DNA from: Wolfiporia cocos | Lineage: Eukaryota; Basidiomycota; Agaricomycetes; Polyporales; Phaeolaceae | Assembly: GCA_029448655.1 (NCBI GenBank) | Contig: JACCLO010000012.1 | Coordinates: 124,001 to 188,000, forward strand | Length of the DNA: 64,000 nt | Reading direction: 5' to 3' | Shown: positions 50,022-60,236 of the stretch, in pieces | Layout of the letters: the number at the start of each line of letters is the position of its first letter | Numbering within the stretch: position 1 is the stretch's first letter | The notes under the pieces: model-generated | Databases searched by the model: none | Seen by the model: only the letters and a program-made list of their open reading frames with translations | Told to the model about the DNA's origin: nothing | Program-made: the position numbers and the translations under genes

Positions 50022-51948
50022 AGAGAGAGAGACAACCATTTATATCCCGCAGGCAGCACTCTAGGTACATGTGCGGCAGCTAACGAGAGCCACAGTGGAA
50101 GTGAGAAGTAGCTAAGAAATGGAGTAGGGTGGTGGTGAGGGTCATACTTGTGTTAGGTACCGTACGAAAAGTGGGACGTTACGTGGGTTTCCAGTTGGCA
50201 GAAAAAGGATTGGGTGGAACGTCGAGGCAACATATGTTGTCAAAAAGTCTAATGTTAAGTGTGCTAAGAAGCAAAACGTCGCGGGTGAAATCATTAGAGG
50301 TGTCAGCGAATTGGAAGGTAAAAGATCCATATTGTTGGTTGGCCCCGTACTTGGCTTTCCACCAAACAGGGAAGCGAGTAATGGTGAGAGGGTGGTCATG
50401 GTTGCGCAGGTATGCAAGTATACCGTTGGCGTCGAGTGTTTCCCAAAGGCGCGTGATGAGAACTTCGGGTGTGTAGAGTGGTGCGTTTGGGTAAGGACGA
50501 AGGCGGACATGGTTAACGCGGATGGTGTTGATCCGAGTAGTGTCGGAAGGGATCTTATGAGCTGGTTTCAATGGAGGAGGTTCGTCAGTAATGACGACAG
50601 GAATGGAGTCGTCGCAAAGATCGGGTAGTGGATCAGGGATGTTTGGGAGAGGGAGGTGTGATTCAAAGATAGCGGTGCCTTGGGCATGCCAAGGAAGCCA
50701 GGGCTTTTCCTCAGAGGGTGATGTGGGTCGCGAATATCTCCCCGTATGTGGGAAGAATTGTTTCGGTTGTGGTAAAATTGTGGTTGATTCCGGAGCAGTG
50801 GTGACTGGCAGTGGAGGTGGAGCAGCTTGAGGTGAGGGGACACGTGGAGGTGTCTTCACCAGGGTGGGTGCCGCAGGGGGAACAGGTGTGGTGGGACAAG
50901 GTAAAGTGACAGGCAAAGGTGGCGCTGTCAGAGATGGTACGGTCGGAGGGACGGGCGTAGTGGGACGTGGTGTGGGTACCTTTGGTGGTGTAGCAACCGT
51001 CGGGGTAGGGTTGTGAGGGGTCGGTAGTGCCGAAGCAGGTCGGGACAGTGGGTGTGGTGAGTGTTTACCAGATCGATCGACGGTGCGCCACTCCCAGGCC
51101 CAGGTGGTCTGTTCCTGTTGGATGAGGGCCAGCCTGTCAAGGAGTTGCTTGTCGTAAGGTGAAAGTGATCCGAGATCTGGATTCTTGGACAAAATGCGAC
51201 TAGCAGTGGGTCCAGTAAGACTGCGGTATATATCTTCAATGGGAGTGGGAGGGACCGTTTCCCAGTGGGAATTGTGGTCCACATCAGGTTGTGGAGAATG
51301 TGTCGTAGGTGTAACTGGTCGAGGTGTGGGAGGGATCGTTCCACAGCGTGAATCATGGTCTTCCTCAGCGTGAGGAGACAGCGGATTGGGTGTGACCGGT
51401 TGAGGTGTGGATGGGTTCATAGTAGTGAAAACCGGTTTCGGCGGTAGAGGGTGTCACAGAGGTGGTGTCACACGAGGTTTGACGTGTGGGATGCATGAGG
51501 GTTTCATGCGAGACATGGGTTGAGCAAAGGGTTTAGGTGGGAAAGATGGGGGTGCCATAGGCGCCGTGCCATGAGGTTGGGGTGAGGCCAAAAGGCGGTC
51601 AAGGTGTTGGCAAAGACGATTCGCATCCTGACGGACACGAATGAGTGCGGATGGGTTGGCAGCAAGGAGGTCAGCTCCTGTGGTGATGGCGTCAACAAGG
51701 TAAGAAATGTGGGAGTGCCAGAGAGGCAACGAATGGGTGGAAGTGTGGCTCTTGTGAGCATGGAAAATGCTCTGAGCTTGGTTAAACAAAAGAGTAAAGG
51801 CAAAAGTGGCTTCGGTGGTGTCTTGGGGATGCACAGAAAGGACAGAATTAGGAGAGAAGGTTGGACGGTGTTGGGGACGGTGCGATGAGGGTGGCATGGT
51901 AGATGGGCATCTAAGTTGATGGTGGTGGTTCAAGGTCAAGGTGTGTTG
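50022..51948 (-). mobile_element. Retroposed (non-LTR-like) insert with a 16-bp TSD
   Basis: TCATGTGACTACAGAG flanks it on both sides (50006-50021 and 51949-51964). A 16-bp duplication is far longer than the 5 bp of the LTR elements and suits target-primed retroposition. On the minus strand the 3' end finishes in a TC-dinucleotide tail. The last ~120 bp recur at 60118-60236 without the rest, as expected of 5'-truncated copies. Confidence 0.7.
50179..51939 (-). pseudogene. Unrecognised Pro-rich protein of the retroposed insert, one TGA
   Basis: There are 587 codons in one frame from ATG 51939, interrupted only by TGA at 51456-51454 (possibly from CGA). The N-terminal part is His/Pro/Ser-rich. 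The middle is a long Pro/Thr-rich linker. The C-terminal ~115 residues look globular (RVNHVRLRPYPNAPL, then WWKAKYGANQQYG) and could be an RNA-binding or Gag-like domain. No RT or endonuclease is present, so it would be non-autonomous. I do not recognise the family. Confidence 0.5.
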
Positions 51949-52141
51949 TCATGTGACTACAGAGGTAACTAGGTAACGTGCTACTCAAGATGCTACAACG
52001 TGACCATGTGAAAGTGAGATAAGATAAAGGCTTTATCTACCTATGCACATGATACCCTCCAGCGACAGTCTAACAAGCCTAAAAATCGGAATAAAAAAAG
52101 CGCAAAAATAAGGGAAAAATGTCACAGATATTCTTGTGACA

Positions 52142-54037
52142 GAGATAATGAAAGCGATTTGAGGTGATCTTGCTTACCTCTGTCTTCTTGGAGTCCTTTG
52201 ACTCCTCTGCTTCGTACTCAGTGGCCATTCGCTGCCACTCGTCGTCGGTTAGCTCTCGAAGCTGCTGTTTAGTGGGCTTCGAGCCAGATGGCCGATTTTG
52301 AGTGGTGCCGCTTGTAGCGGCCGCGTAGATCTTGCCCGGCATGTACTTGTATCCGGCGTCACACATAGGGATATGCCAGGTTGGTGAGGTGCAGGTGGAG
52401 GTTGGGCGCTCACCCATCTTCTTCCCACAGAACTTACATGGGTGGTTGGTGGCTGGCGAGTTGTAGACCTTCTTTGGGACAGTGGAGTCTTTCTTTTTCT
52501 CCTTGCCCTTGGTCTTCACCTTGTCACTCTTTTGCTCTGCGTGATCCTGCGCACGTCTCCACAGGGCTTGGTTGAAGTCCATGATGGCCTCCTTCCAGGC
52601 TTGGTACTTCTTCGGCACCGGGATCTTACGGTGGTGGAAGTCGTGTTGTGTCGAGAATGACGTGTATACCGGCTCGTATACTGAGGACGGTACGTTCTTT
52701 TCGATGGCTTGTAGGACGAATTCGTTGTCCATGTTGACCCCTGCCTCGTGGCACAGTGTTTTGATCTCGGTAAAGTACTCGTTTGACTTACTGAAGATCA
52801 TTTTGAGGGTGGTGAGTTGTCGCCGCACTCGCTTTTCCCTGTCTGGGTCCTCGAACCTGGTAAAAAGCTCCTGTTTGAAAAAATCGAAGTGGATCTCCCA
52901 CCACCCGGTTTCTTTGTTGAAGTACATGGCGAACATGTTGGCAAACCACTGATCCACTTTGTCGCCTCGGATGTATGACATTGTGCACTTGATGCGGTCG
53001 TGCAATGTCTCCATGTACTGACGCTGTGAGGCCAGGTACTGTATCATCCTCATCCACCAGTCGCGGAACTTGACTTTGTCGTCGTCGAAGATGGGGGGTT
53101 CTTTCACCATTCGATGTCGAGACTGGGTGTACGTCGCCGGATTGCGTGACGCAGGGATGGGGGTGTAGGTCTCACGACGGCGATCGCTGACCTGTGGAAT
53201 TTGCCATTTAGGTGGCACGCTACGTTGTTTGTTTAATCTGAGAAGATCAAACTCACCGTGGTACGCTGGTTCCGTGTCCAGCAGTCGATACCCCGATTTT
53301 GTCCGGGGACTGGGTTCTGGTGCGCGAGGCGGGTCAGGCATGCGCTTACTGGGTGATGGGGTATTGGAGTCGTCGTCTAGCGGTTCGAGCATTTCTGCTG
53401 CCCGCTTCCTATTTTCCCGCTCCCGGTGTTGTAGCCCGACGGCGTCATGGACGTAGTCCGCTACCCTTTCCTCGTCCCAGTAACCGATTTTGTGTAGTGC
53501 TTCCACATAGAAGCCGACCCTGACGTGGAAGTTTGGTGACGTGGGTTGCAAGGGGTATTCTTCGTTGGCCCATCTTTCTCGGACTCTCCCCGGCTTACAC
53601 TCTGGTGGTGGTACGATTGGTGGTGGTGTGGTGATGTGCGTTTGGGCAGGAGGTTGTTGTTTGTTCATCCCACCTACGTTATCGTTGATGTCTAGGCTGG
53701 CGAGAGGTGGAAGGATGTCCTCGTCACCGGCTCTGGCGAAGGGTTTTCTGCGCAGGGGCCAGTCTGGTTCTACGTCGGCCGCGGTGATGTAGCCGTGGTC
53801 ATCGTCCTCCTCTTCCTCCTCGATGTACGCTTGTGAGGGCGTACCTTCGAATTTCTTCTTCAGCCGCTCATATTCCTCGTGATCAGCCGCATCTCTTTCT
53901 TCATGCATGTCCTCTGCTATTTGGAGGGTGTATTGTGAGGGGATGTCGAGAATGCCACCTACATACCTCGACCACCCATATTGAGGTGCCTTTGCCCTAA
54001 GGCATCTCACTCTCGATTGACTTTCCATCTCCAACAC
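52142..54037 (-). pseudogene. gag: gag of E4 (interrupted at its 3' end)
   Basis: The frame is open from ATG 54037 and runs into the dUTPase after the LTR inserts are removed. An acidic N-terminal third is followed by a capsid-like retrotransposon Gag domain at ~319-430 (KFRDWWMRMIQYL to ELFTRFEDPDREKR). A basic region and an unusual Cys/His cluster (CKFCGKK...WHIPMC) follow. The leader is only ~70 nt and there is no ORF0 of the E1-E3 type. Gag itself looks undamaged. Confidence 0.85.
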
Positions 54038-54279
54038 CGATCAAGTCTCTTGTCTAGGTGCGTCCCTTCCTGGTTGATGACGAGTGACGCGGTTTGTATT
54101 GCTGTATCCTCTTCCCACATTTGAAGACGTAGAAGCTGCGCTGTGTACTTCACGTTCCATATCTCATAGAAGACAGAGGTGTAAGGCCCTGGTTCATGAA
54201 CAAGCGATGGTATGCGGAAGGAATCAAAAGCATATCTTTCCCCTGGCCTCGAGGGGTTAGTGAGGTATAGGATCGTCAT
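54007..54279 (-). CDS. Small ORF at the 5' end of E4, overlapping gag
   Basis: The 90-aa frame (MTILYLTNPSRPGERY...) starts 70 nt inside the element and overlaps the first 31 nt of gag in another frame. It could be a short leader peptide, a separate first ORF, or the true Gag N-terminus displaced by an indel. No similarity to ORF0 of E1-E3 is visible. Confidence 0.4.
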   Translation of the reverse strand: MTILYLTNPSRPGERYAFDSFRIPSLVHEPGPYTSVFYEIWNVKYTAQLLRLQMWEEDTAIQTASLVINQEGTHLDKRLDRCWRWKVNRE

Positions 54280-54348
54280 TTTGGTGACCTGTGGGGGTTG
54301 TAGTAAAAAGATAATAAAACTGTCGGGATGATCATCGACAGTAGGGGG

Positions 54349-54359
54349 AGTCTGAACTT
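54349..54359 (-). other. Self-complementary primer binding site of E4
   Basis: The minus strand reads AAGTTCAGACT one base after the LTR. It is the exact complement of AGTCTGAACTT at 54427-54417 in the LTR. Confidence 0.8.
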
Positions 54360-54360
54360 A

Positions 54361-54744
54361 TGACAAGGCCACTAAAACCTTAGAGTGAACTGAGGGGAGC
54401 GAAGTGGATGAACGCCAAGTTCAGACTGGGGTTACCAGCTGAACGAGACCTGCTATTATACTGTCAGGCTGTTTATACATGTTTGTACGATAATGGCCGT
54501 ATATGGTAACTAGTGAGTCTGGTGCAAGACTAGGGTAGGGGTCTAAGCCAGGCTCTGAAACATAGAAGCGTATTAGTATATCAAATACATAGCGGTCATC
54601 GTGGCCGTGTGAGAACTGGCCCGTGCGTTGTGATCTAGGCGTTGCCTGGCTCCTTCCAAGGTATGATCTGGGCCTGGCTGGGCTTGGAAACCCGGGGGAT
54701 CGGATCAGGCTTGTTGTCGTTAGGGAAAGCTTTTGCCCGTGACA
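54361..54744 (-). mobile_element. 5' LTR of E4
   Basis: The 384-bp LTR reads TGACAAGG at 54361 and CCCGTGACA at 54744. It ends against host-like AT-rich DNA (ATGTT...). The partner LTR is not in the window. Confidence 0.85.
54417..54477 (-). promoter_or_regulatory. TATA boxes and predicted start/self-primer of E4
   Basis: TATAAT (54460-54455) lies 33 nt before AGTCTGAACTT (54427-54417). TATAAA at 54477 is a second candidate, 50 nt away. A palindrome TTCAG-CTGG / CCAG-T-CTGAA overlaps the primer. Confidence 0.65.
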
Positions 54745-55241
54745 ATGTTGAATCTATTGCACTCATGATTGTTTCAACATTATTGTCCACATGCATTGAG
54801 ATATCATTTACATGACAAGTCCTTCAACTTAACATTCATGGCAAAGCCATGGGTAATTGAGCATGGAGATAGACTATTAAAGTGATAAATACTAGAACTT
54901 ATTAACTGTGGCAAAGCCATGGGTATTTATGTATTAAGATATCCCAGTTAAGTGACAAGTCTCAAGCCATAAGTAACTTCGCTCTTGAATGCTGTATCAG
55001 GATCCCCTTACTTTGTGTGAATGGTCCAACTTTAGGGTAAACTTTGATGAGCTTCCACCAGCAATTGCTTATAGTCCCAATTCTAACATCCACGGCAAAG
55101 CCATGGCTTTTGATTAAGCTAGTCATATTTAAGTTGACAAGTCCTAAACCTTAACATCCATGGCAAAGCCATAAATAATTACACCAATATCGAGTCGTTC
55201 CCAGTTGCTCCCTTTGCTACAACTCCATCTGAAAGGACACA
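54745..55241. repeat. AT-rich intergenic DNA with four palindromic repeats
   Basis: The core ATGGC-AAA-GCCAT or a one-base variant occurs at 54838-54850, 54908-54920, 55092-55104 and 55160-55172. Copies are often preceded by GACAAGTCCT and TTAACATYC and followed by GGGTAATT. Spacing is irregular (~70, 184 and 68 bp). The region is just downstream of the kinase-like gene. No ORF is supported. Confidence 0.8.
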
Positions 55242-57285
55242 TCACTGTTGCAGCTTGGTCACCATCGCATCGTCATGCGCAGCCGTGATCGGTTCATAAT
55301 CGTCCACCCCGTCCGCCCATCTAATCGCTGTCGATAAATGGAGCGGGTAGCGCACCTTGCCATCCTCGCCCGCCCAATCAAAGTCCACGATCTTCACTCT
55401 ATCCCGCACATCCTTACCTTCGTGATCCTCTTCAATGATGATGTTCGGCAGCCGCACGTCGCCGTGCACCATCCCATGTTTATGCAGCAGGCTCATAGCG
55501 CGGTATACAGCGGGGTGCACGCCGCTGGGGAGGATACCGTCGTTCTTCAACGCTGCGTCTCCTGCCGTCATGCCCGCAACGTACTCCATGACCACCATCT
55601 TGCGCGGGCCGCAACCCCGCTGCTCGGGCCCAGAGAGCCAGATGTCCCCGTAGTAGAGGAGCTCGGGGGCGAGGCGCTCCTCAGCAAGAAGTCTATGTGC
55701 GCGCACGCCGTACCGCTCGACGAACTTGACGACGATCCGTCGCTGTGCGCCCTCGCATTCAGCGGCGAGGAAGGTGGCGCAGGAAGCGTCCGATCCCTTG
55801 AGTGGCTTCACGTATCTGAAGTTGATCGTCTGCTCGCCCACCTTGTACGCCGTCGCTAAAGGAAAGAAGCGGGCATTCTCGTCATGAGGGGGAACGAGCT
55901 CCTTGTAGAAAGATTCCAAGCTTTTTATTGCCCTTCCAAGAGCATAAAAGGTACGCGCGAGGCGCAGCGCGCGGTCGTCATCCATCGCGCGGCTGTGACC
56001 AAGCCAGATGTAGTCGGTAAGGCGGTGGACTACTGCGGAGGAGGTGAGGACAGCGCCGCAGATGACGATCCAGGAGCCCGCGACGGCGATGACGAACGAA
56101 GGACAGAAGCACGCAGCACGAAGCGCCTACGGTCCCGTTAGCACGCCTGAACGAGTAGATGCGAAAATATACACTTACATTTTGATTCGAATCAGCCCAA
56201 TGTTCAATAAATGAAAAGGAGCCCTGGACAGATGCATCACCACTAGAGCCGAGCTCACTTTTTTCCTCAATGATCGCAATCGCCGCGGCACCTAAAGGTT
56301 GAGAGCCACGGTGATAAGTAACGATGTGGTCCGCCGACGTGGAGTTGCGGTTGACCATCTGAACGATAGTGAGGTTGAGAAGGTCGCTCAGTAAGGAGCG
56401 CGTGGTGGCCTGACGGCTTTTCTCAGTAGTCGCTATCTGGGACACGGTGCGCAAGAGCTTGGCAACCTTTTGTACGAAATCTGTTGGCACATCAGGGGCG
56501 TCGTAGCGGTCTTCAGCGACAAAGGAGGCAAATGCAGAATGGTAAATTTCGACTGGAGGGGCGATCGTGTTCGGAGAATCGCCGTATCGACCATCAAGGA
56601 TAGGACATATGCCGTTCTGGTGTGTGTAGTAGTTCGCAGGGTTGCAGTTGGCGGACGGCGTAAGGCGGTTCTGCTGGGTAACAAGACGCTGATAGTCTGA
56701 GAAGTGAGGTTTAGATTATTGTCAGCAGAACTTAACAGCGACATACGGGTTTTGATCTCTGTGATGACATCCCTCGCCTCGCTCGTCGTGGCCTCATCCA
56801 TCTCTACACCAGTTTCTTGATCGCTTCTCTTCCGCTTCGACGTCTTATCCTTTCGGATTCGTGCCACAAGCAGTGGCAACTTGGCATCACGCGGTCTCGA
56901 CTGATCGGCGAGCAAGGAGCTAAGGAGACTTTCGCCATCGTCCGAGATATTATCGCAGAAGGCCTCAAGTTTATAGTCATTGTCTTTAAGGAACTCTTCG
57001 AGCTGGTTCATATTCAGGCGTGTGAGGTACTCCTTCGGCTGTTCCAGGCGTTGATTGAATGCAATACCTGAAGATACGTTGGCGACAAACCTTCCACAGA
57101 GTAACCAAAGTTGGATCTGCTTTCATTTGCTCAGCGACCCACTGCCAAATCTCGTCTATGGTCGTCTCTTGAGGATTGAAGGGTGCTATGAGAGGATGAT
57201 CATGGAGGAAATGGAGGCGATGGTCGTCGCTAAAGAAGTCAACCACAGCAACAGGTATGAAGCGTTGCCGCTGGGTATTCGCCAT
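55242..57285 (-). CDS. Fungal protein-kinase-like protein, four exons
   Basis: Exons: 57285-57091, 57038-56747, 56696-56179, 56126-55242. Introns of 50-52 nt have donors GTTTGT, GTATGT and GTAAGT, ends AG, and CTGAC or CTAAC branch-like sites in introns 2 and 3. The spliced frame encodes 629 aa. The N-terminal ~330 residues are of unknown fold, with DGRYGDSPNTIAPPVEIYH mid-protein as in agaricomycete kinase-like families. A short hydrophobic stretch (FVIAVAGSWIVICGAVLTS) lies at the start of exon 4. The kinase part has VVKFVERY, VMEYVAG, VHGDVRLPNII and VDFDWAG, so HGD and DFD stand for HRD and DFG. It is likely an atypical fungal kinase. The gene is complete and is the only intact host gene here. 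Confidence 0.85.
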
Positions 57286-57784
57286 AGTGAACAAGGGGGA
57301 GCGGCAGGAGAATGTATCGAGGCTTGAGTGAGACAGAGTCGTGGGGACAAGCAACACTCAACTCCGTCGGAGTTTACCGTCTGGTCACGAGACTGCAACT
57401 TCTGTTCGATCAGTCATTACACCGGGGGAGAGAGAGAGAGACAACCATTTATTGTTGGAAGTCGACGTGCTCGGTGCGCGATGGTGCGATCGGAGTCGCG
57501 CATACTTAAGGTTAATGTCCCACACGGTTTGCATGGCCTTTTGAAACTCCGCGGTGGCTGAAGCGCCGCGCCACTTCTTCGGCGCTTCAGCTACTGGTGC
57601 GACACGAAGTCTTGGGCGCTTCAGCGACGCACGGCCATGAAGCGACACGATGGGAACCTCGGAATGGTTCTGACCATTTATTATGGGAGCATGCCATGTA
57701 TAATATCATGGAGATAGTGCTGAGATGTAACAAATTGGTACTCCTATAGGAAGGTGTACAGTCAATTAATGTATCTGTACCTGA
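57286..57784. other. Intergenic region upstream of the kinase-like gene
   Basis: Contains a GA-dinucleotide run and ACAACCATTTAT at 57427-57452, the same junction as in the 3' end of the retroposed insert at 50022. A fragment at 57490-57650 (minus) is repeated inverted at 58885-58983. No complete gene is supported. Confidence 0.5.
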
Positions 57785-58878
57785 TCATATTGATGGACTG
57801 ATGCTGGCGGCGACGACCGCGCGTGTTCGTGACTGGCATAGTCCGGCGATCGACGTGGGTGTTGGAACGTTGATGTCCCATTGGACCGTGGCGGTTATCA
57901 CTTGAAGTGCATGCTCAAGCTCAGCTTCATTGTCCTCCTCATCTTCATCAGCCTTTCTGACGCAGATACTCACAACCTCTTGTGCAAGCTGACGACATGG
58001 CTGAGGACCGCTGTAAGTGGACTAGAATGGCCCTAAGGCGGGTCCACCAGACTAGTGGTCTATAAAGGAGCACAGCGTCGCATGACGAAACCTTGAGGTG
58101 GGTCAACTAAGACCAGAGGTAACGTTGGATGCAGGAGAGCACGCAAGGCAATGGGCATAAGGGGTCCTAAGACCCAAAGTCGGAGATTAACTGTTCTGGG
58201 GTAAGTCCCAGAACGGCTAAGGCATATATACATGGACAGGACCAGTAACTACTAGGGTCACCCTAAAGTAATGGTCTGTGCGCCAGTAAGGGCACACGTC
58301 ACATGTAGAAGAGACATCACAAGACCTGGACCATAAGGGCCCAGGTTGGAAGGCCTAAGTACCTAGGCTCATCACCATAGAAACTAAGGGAATGTGACGT
58401 TAGACATATTGTGGCGCTAGCTGTAAGGCTAACGCCGGTAAGGCCAGAGCGCTAAAGGTCAGGTGCCTATACTGAGATAACGCTGGCTAGAGGATACCTA
58501 CTATCTAATCTATATGGTCACGTGACCGCCTGGCAAGGGAGGTGCTAGGACCGAGGCTTTAAGGGTGCGGACTATGGGTGCGGACAGAGGTTTGAGGCCT
58601 AGAGAAAGGCGAAAAGATAGACCTGCTGCCTAGTCAACGGTAAATACCGTGACACTTTCGTTTTTTCCACCTCCTTTCCCTCTCCTTCTCGATGCAATTT
58701 TGACATTTTGCGGTAAGCTCCCATAAGCGGAATCCTTCTTGTGGATGGTGACATCAATATTAAGTGATTTCTTCGCGTGACACTCAAAACAGGTGCCTGA
58801 ACGTTGCAGACATCCACAGTTACTCGTTTCTGAACGTCTTAACTTATCTATAAGCTTCGAGGGCTTAGAACGGCCCAC
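57785..58878 (-). pseudogene. Host-like gene fragment split by a solo LTR
   Basis: The minus-strand pieces 58878-58655 (with CGCLQRSGTCFECHAKKSL) and 57957-57785 (KADEDEEDNEAELEHALQV) flank the LTR at 57958-58654. The two frames do not match after excision, so there is an indel near the poly-A run at 58662-58668 or an unrecognised intron. I do not recognise the protein. Confidence 0.4.
57958..58654 (-). mobile_element. Solo LTR in host-like sequence
   Basis: This 697-bp element reads TGACGCAG to TACCGTGACA and has TSD CTTTC (57953-57957 and 58655-58659). On the minus strand it has CATGTATATATGC and palindrome arms GTTCTGGG/CCCAGAAC, loop ACTTAC. Confidence 0.88.
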
Positions 58879-58884
58879 CGAGCC

Positions 58885-58983
58885 CAGCCACCCTCCTGCG
58901 CTTCAGCCACCACGGAGTTTCAAAGGCCATGCAAATCATGTGGGACATTAACCTCAAGTGTCGCGCATCGATCGGAGCCAATA
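58885..58983 (+). repeat. Inverted duplicate of 57490-57610
   Basis: GCTTCAGCCACC, GGAGTTTCAAA and GTGGGACATTAACCT occur in order here and in reverse complement at 57490-57610. It may be an exon fragment. The right side is cut by the LTR at 58989. Confidence 0.7.
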
Positions 58984-58988
58984 GCGTG

Positions 58989-59921
58989 TGTCACAGATTT
59001 ATCTGGGGCTTACAGCATTTTTCCTATGATTATAGCAATTAATCCGGGATTTATACGTCTAACTACAAGTTATCTATGGGTTAACTCCCATTGCCATACG
59101 ACAAGCTCTTTACTGGGCTTATCAACCACATGACCAGCTTACATAACACTACGGTACCCTCCGGTCCAATAGCAACACTACAGCTACGTCATAGGTCTCG
59201 CCCGTCATAGCAAGACCAGCCACAATCATAAGATCTTAGATCATAATGATAGGCCGAGCGCGGCAAGCTCGCATAATAATGTCCACAACACCAAACATCG
59301 CCACCAAGCAATGTTCTATTGGGTCGGCCTCTCCGGCTTCCCACATGTCATAAGATCCTTGATCATAATGACACCTCAGGCGCGGCACGCCTTCGCATAA
59401 TTATGTCAACATGGCCAAATAGCACTATATTAGCATCAAGGCAATATCGCTATAGGTCCGGCCTTTACGGCCATCGATACCCGGGCTGTGCCCGCGTTCA
59501 TCACAGATAATAATAAACCTCCTCTCTTACTATTGGTGCGGCCATTACCGGCCCACACGGCCATTGTAGATAGGATCTATAAACAAGTAGATAAGATAAG
59601 CTTCGCCCCTTGGCAAAGCCGCATAAACCGGAAAGGTAGTACTATACAGTATCACATGACCTCTCCGCATACATGTATTTAAGTAGGAGCCAAGCGCTCC
59701 ATACTTCAGTTCTATTCTATCGTCGTTACCACAAACGCCCACCCGCGGAGTACCATAGGTACTCCCAGTGGACTACCATTGGTAGTCCCAAGCTTCGTCT
59801 GGTTTGCGGCTGCGCTACTATTCCACTAGCAACTGCTGCACTGGGTCCGTCCTTCCTCGTCTAGTCACCCTAGTACCTCAGGATAGCGACTAGGTGAGTC
59901 CCACAGGATAGATCTGTGTCA
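58989..59921 (+). mobile_element. Long solo LTR
   Basis: This 933-bp element reads TGTCACAGATTTATC to GATCTGTGTCA and has TSD GCGTG (58984-58988 and 59922-59926). It has CATGTATTTAAG and is related to 46461-47492 at both ends. Confidence 0.88.
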
Positions 59922-59926
59922 GCGTG

Positions 59927-60236
59927 CCAAGGCGGAAATGGCGGGTGGGGCGGGAGTCGGGGGGCTGATAACCGGGGCGGTACGGGCAGATGAGTCACCG
60001 TTAGCATAAAATGGGCTGGATTGTACATAACTCACTGTGCACTTGTAACCCATCCAGACGAAGTCCCTGGAGTCCAAAAGGGAGCACGTAGCCTCATGAG
60101 CAGGTGCCTTCCCGTGAATTTCGACATTTATATCCCACAGTCAGTATCCTAAGTACATGTGCAGCAGCTAATGAGAGCCACAGTCGAAGGTGAAGAGTAT
60201 CATAATCAGGAGTGGGGTGGTGGTAGTGGTCGTATG
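59927..60236. other. Spacer with a 3'-end copy of the retroposed insert
   Basis: 60118-60236 resembles 50033-50150: CATTTATATCCC, GTACATGTG and GAGAGCCACAGT occur in the same order. 59927-60106 has no recognisable gene. Confidence 0.6.

Larger units (their letters stand above)
49564..52141 (-). mobile_element. Solo LTR in E4, itself split by a retroposed insert
   Basis: The LTR parts are 49564-50021 and 51965-52141 (~635 bp). The ends are TGACACGG and TTGTGACA, and the TSD is GAGAA/GAGAT with one mismatch. The minus strand has CATGTATATATAC and palindrome arms TCTGAGG/CCTCAGA. The insert at 50022-51948 is flanked by a 16-bp duplication. Confidence 0.8.
26260..54744 (-). mobile_element. E4: Gag-dUTPase-protease element, split by E3 and others
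   Basis: On the minus strand: 5' LTR 54744-54361, short leader, gag 54037-52142, dUTPase 49115-48338, protease 48337-48133 and 26609-26260. E3 (26610-48132) is inserted in the protease, and LTR insertions sit at 49564-52141 and 49116-49555. Removing each insert with one TSD copy restores one frame from gag into dUTPase; the protease half on each side of E3 is also in frame. RT and later domains are missing, displaced or lost beyond 26260. Confidence 0.85.
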
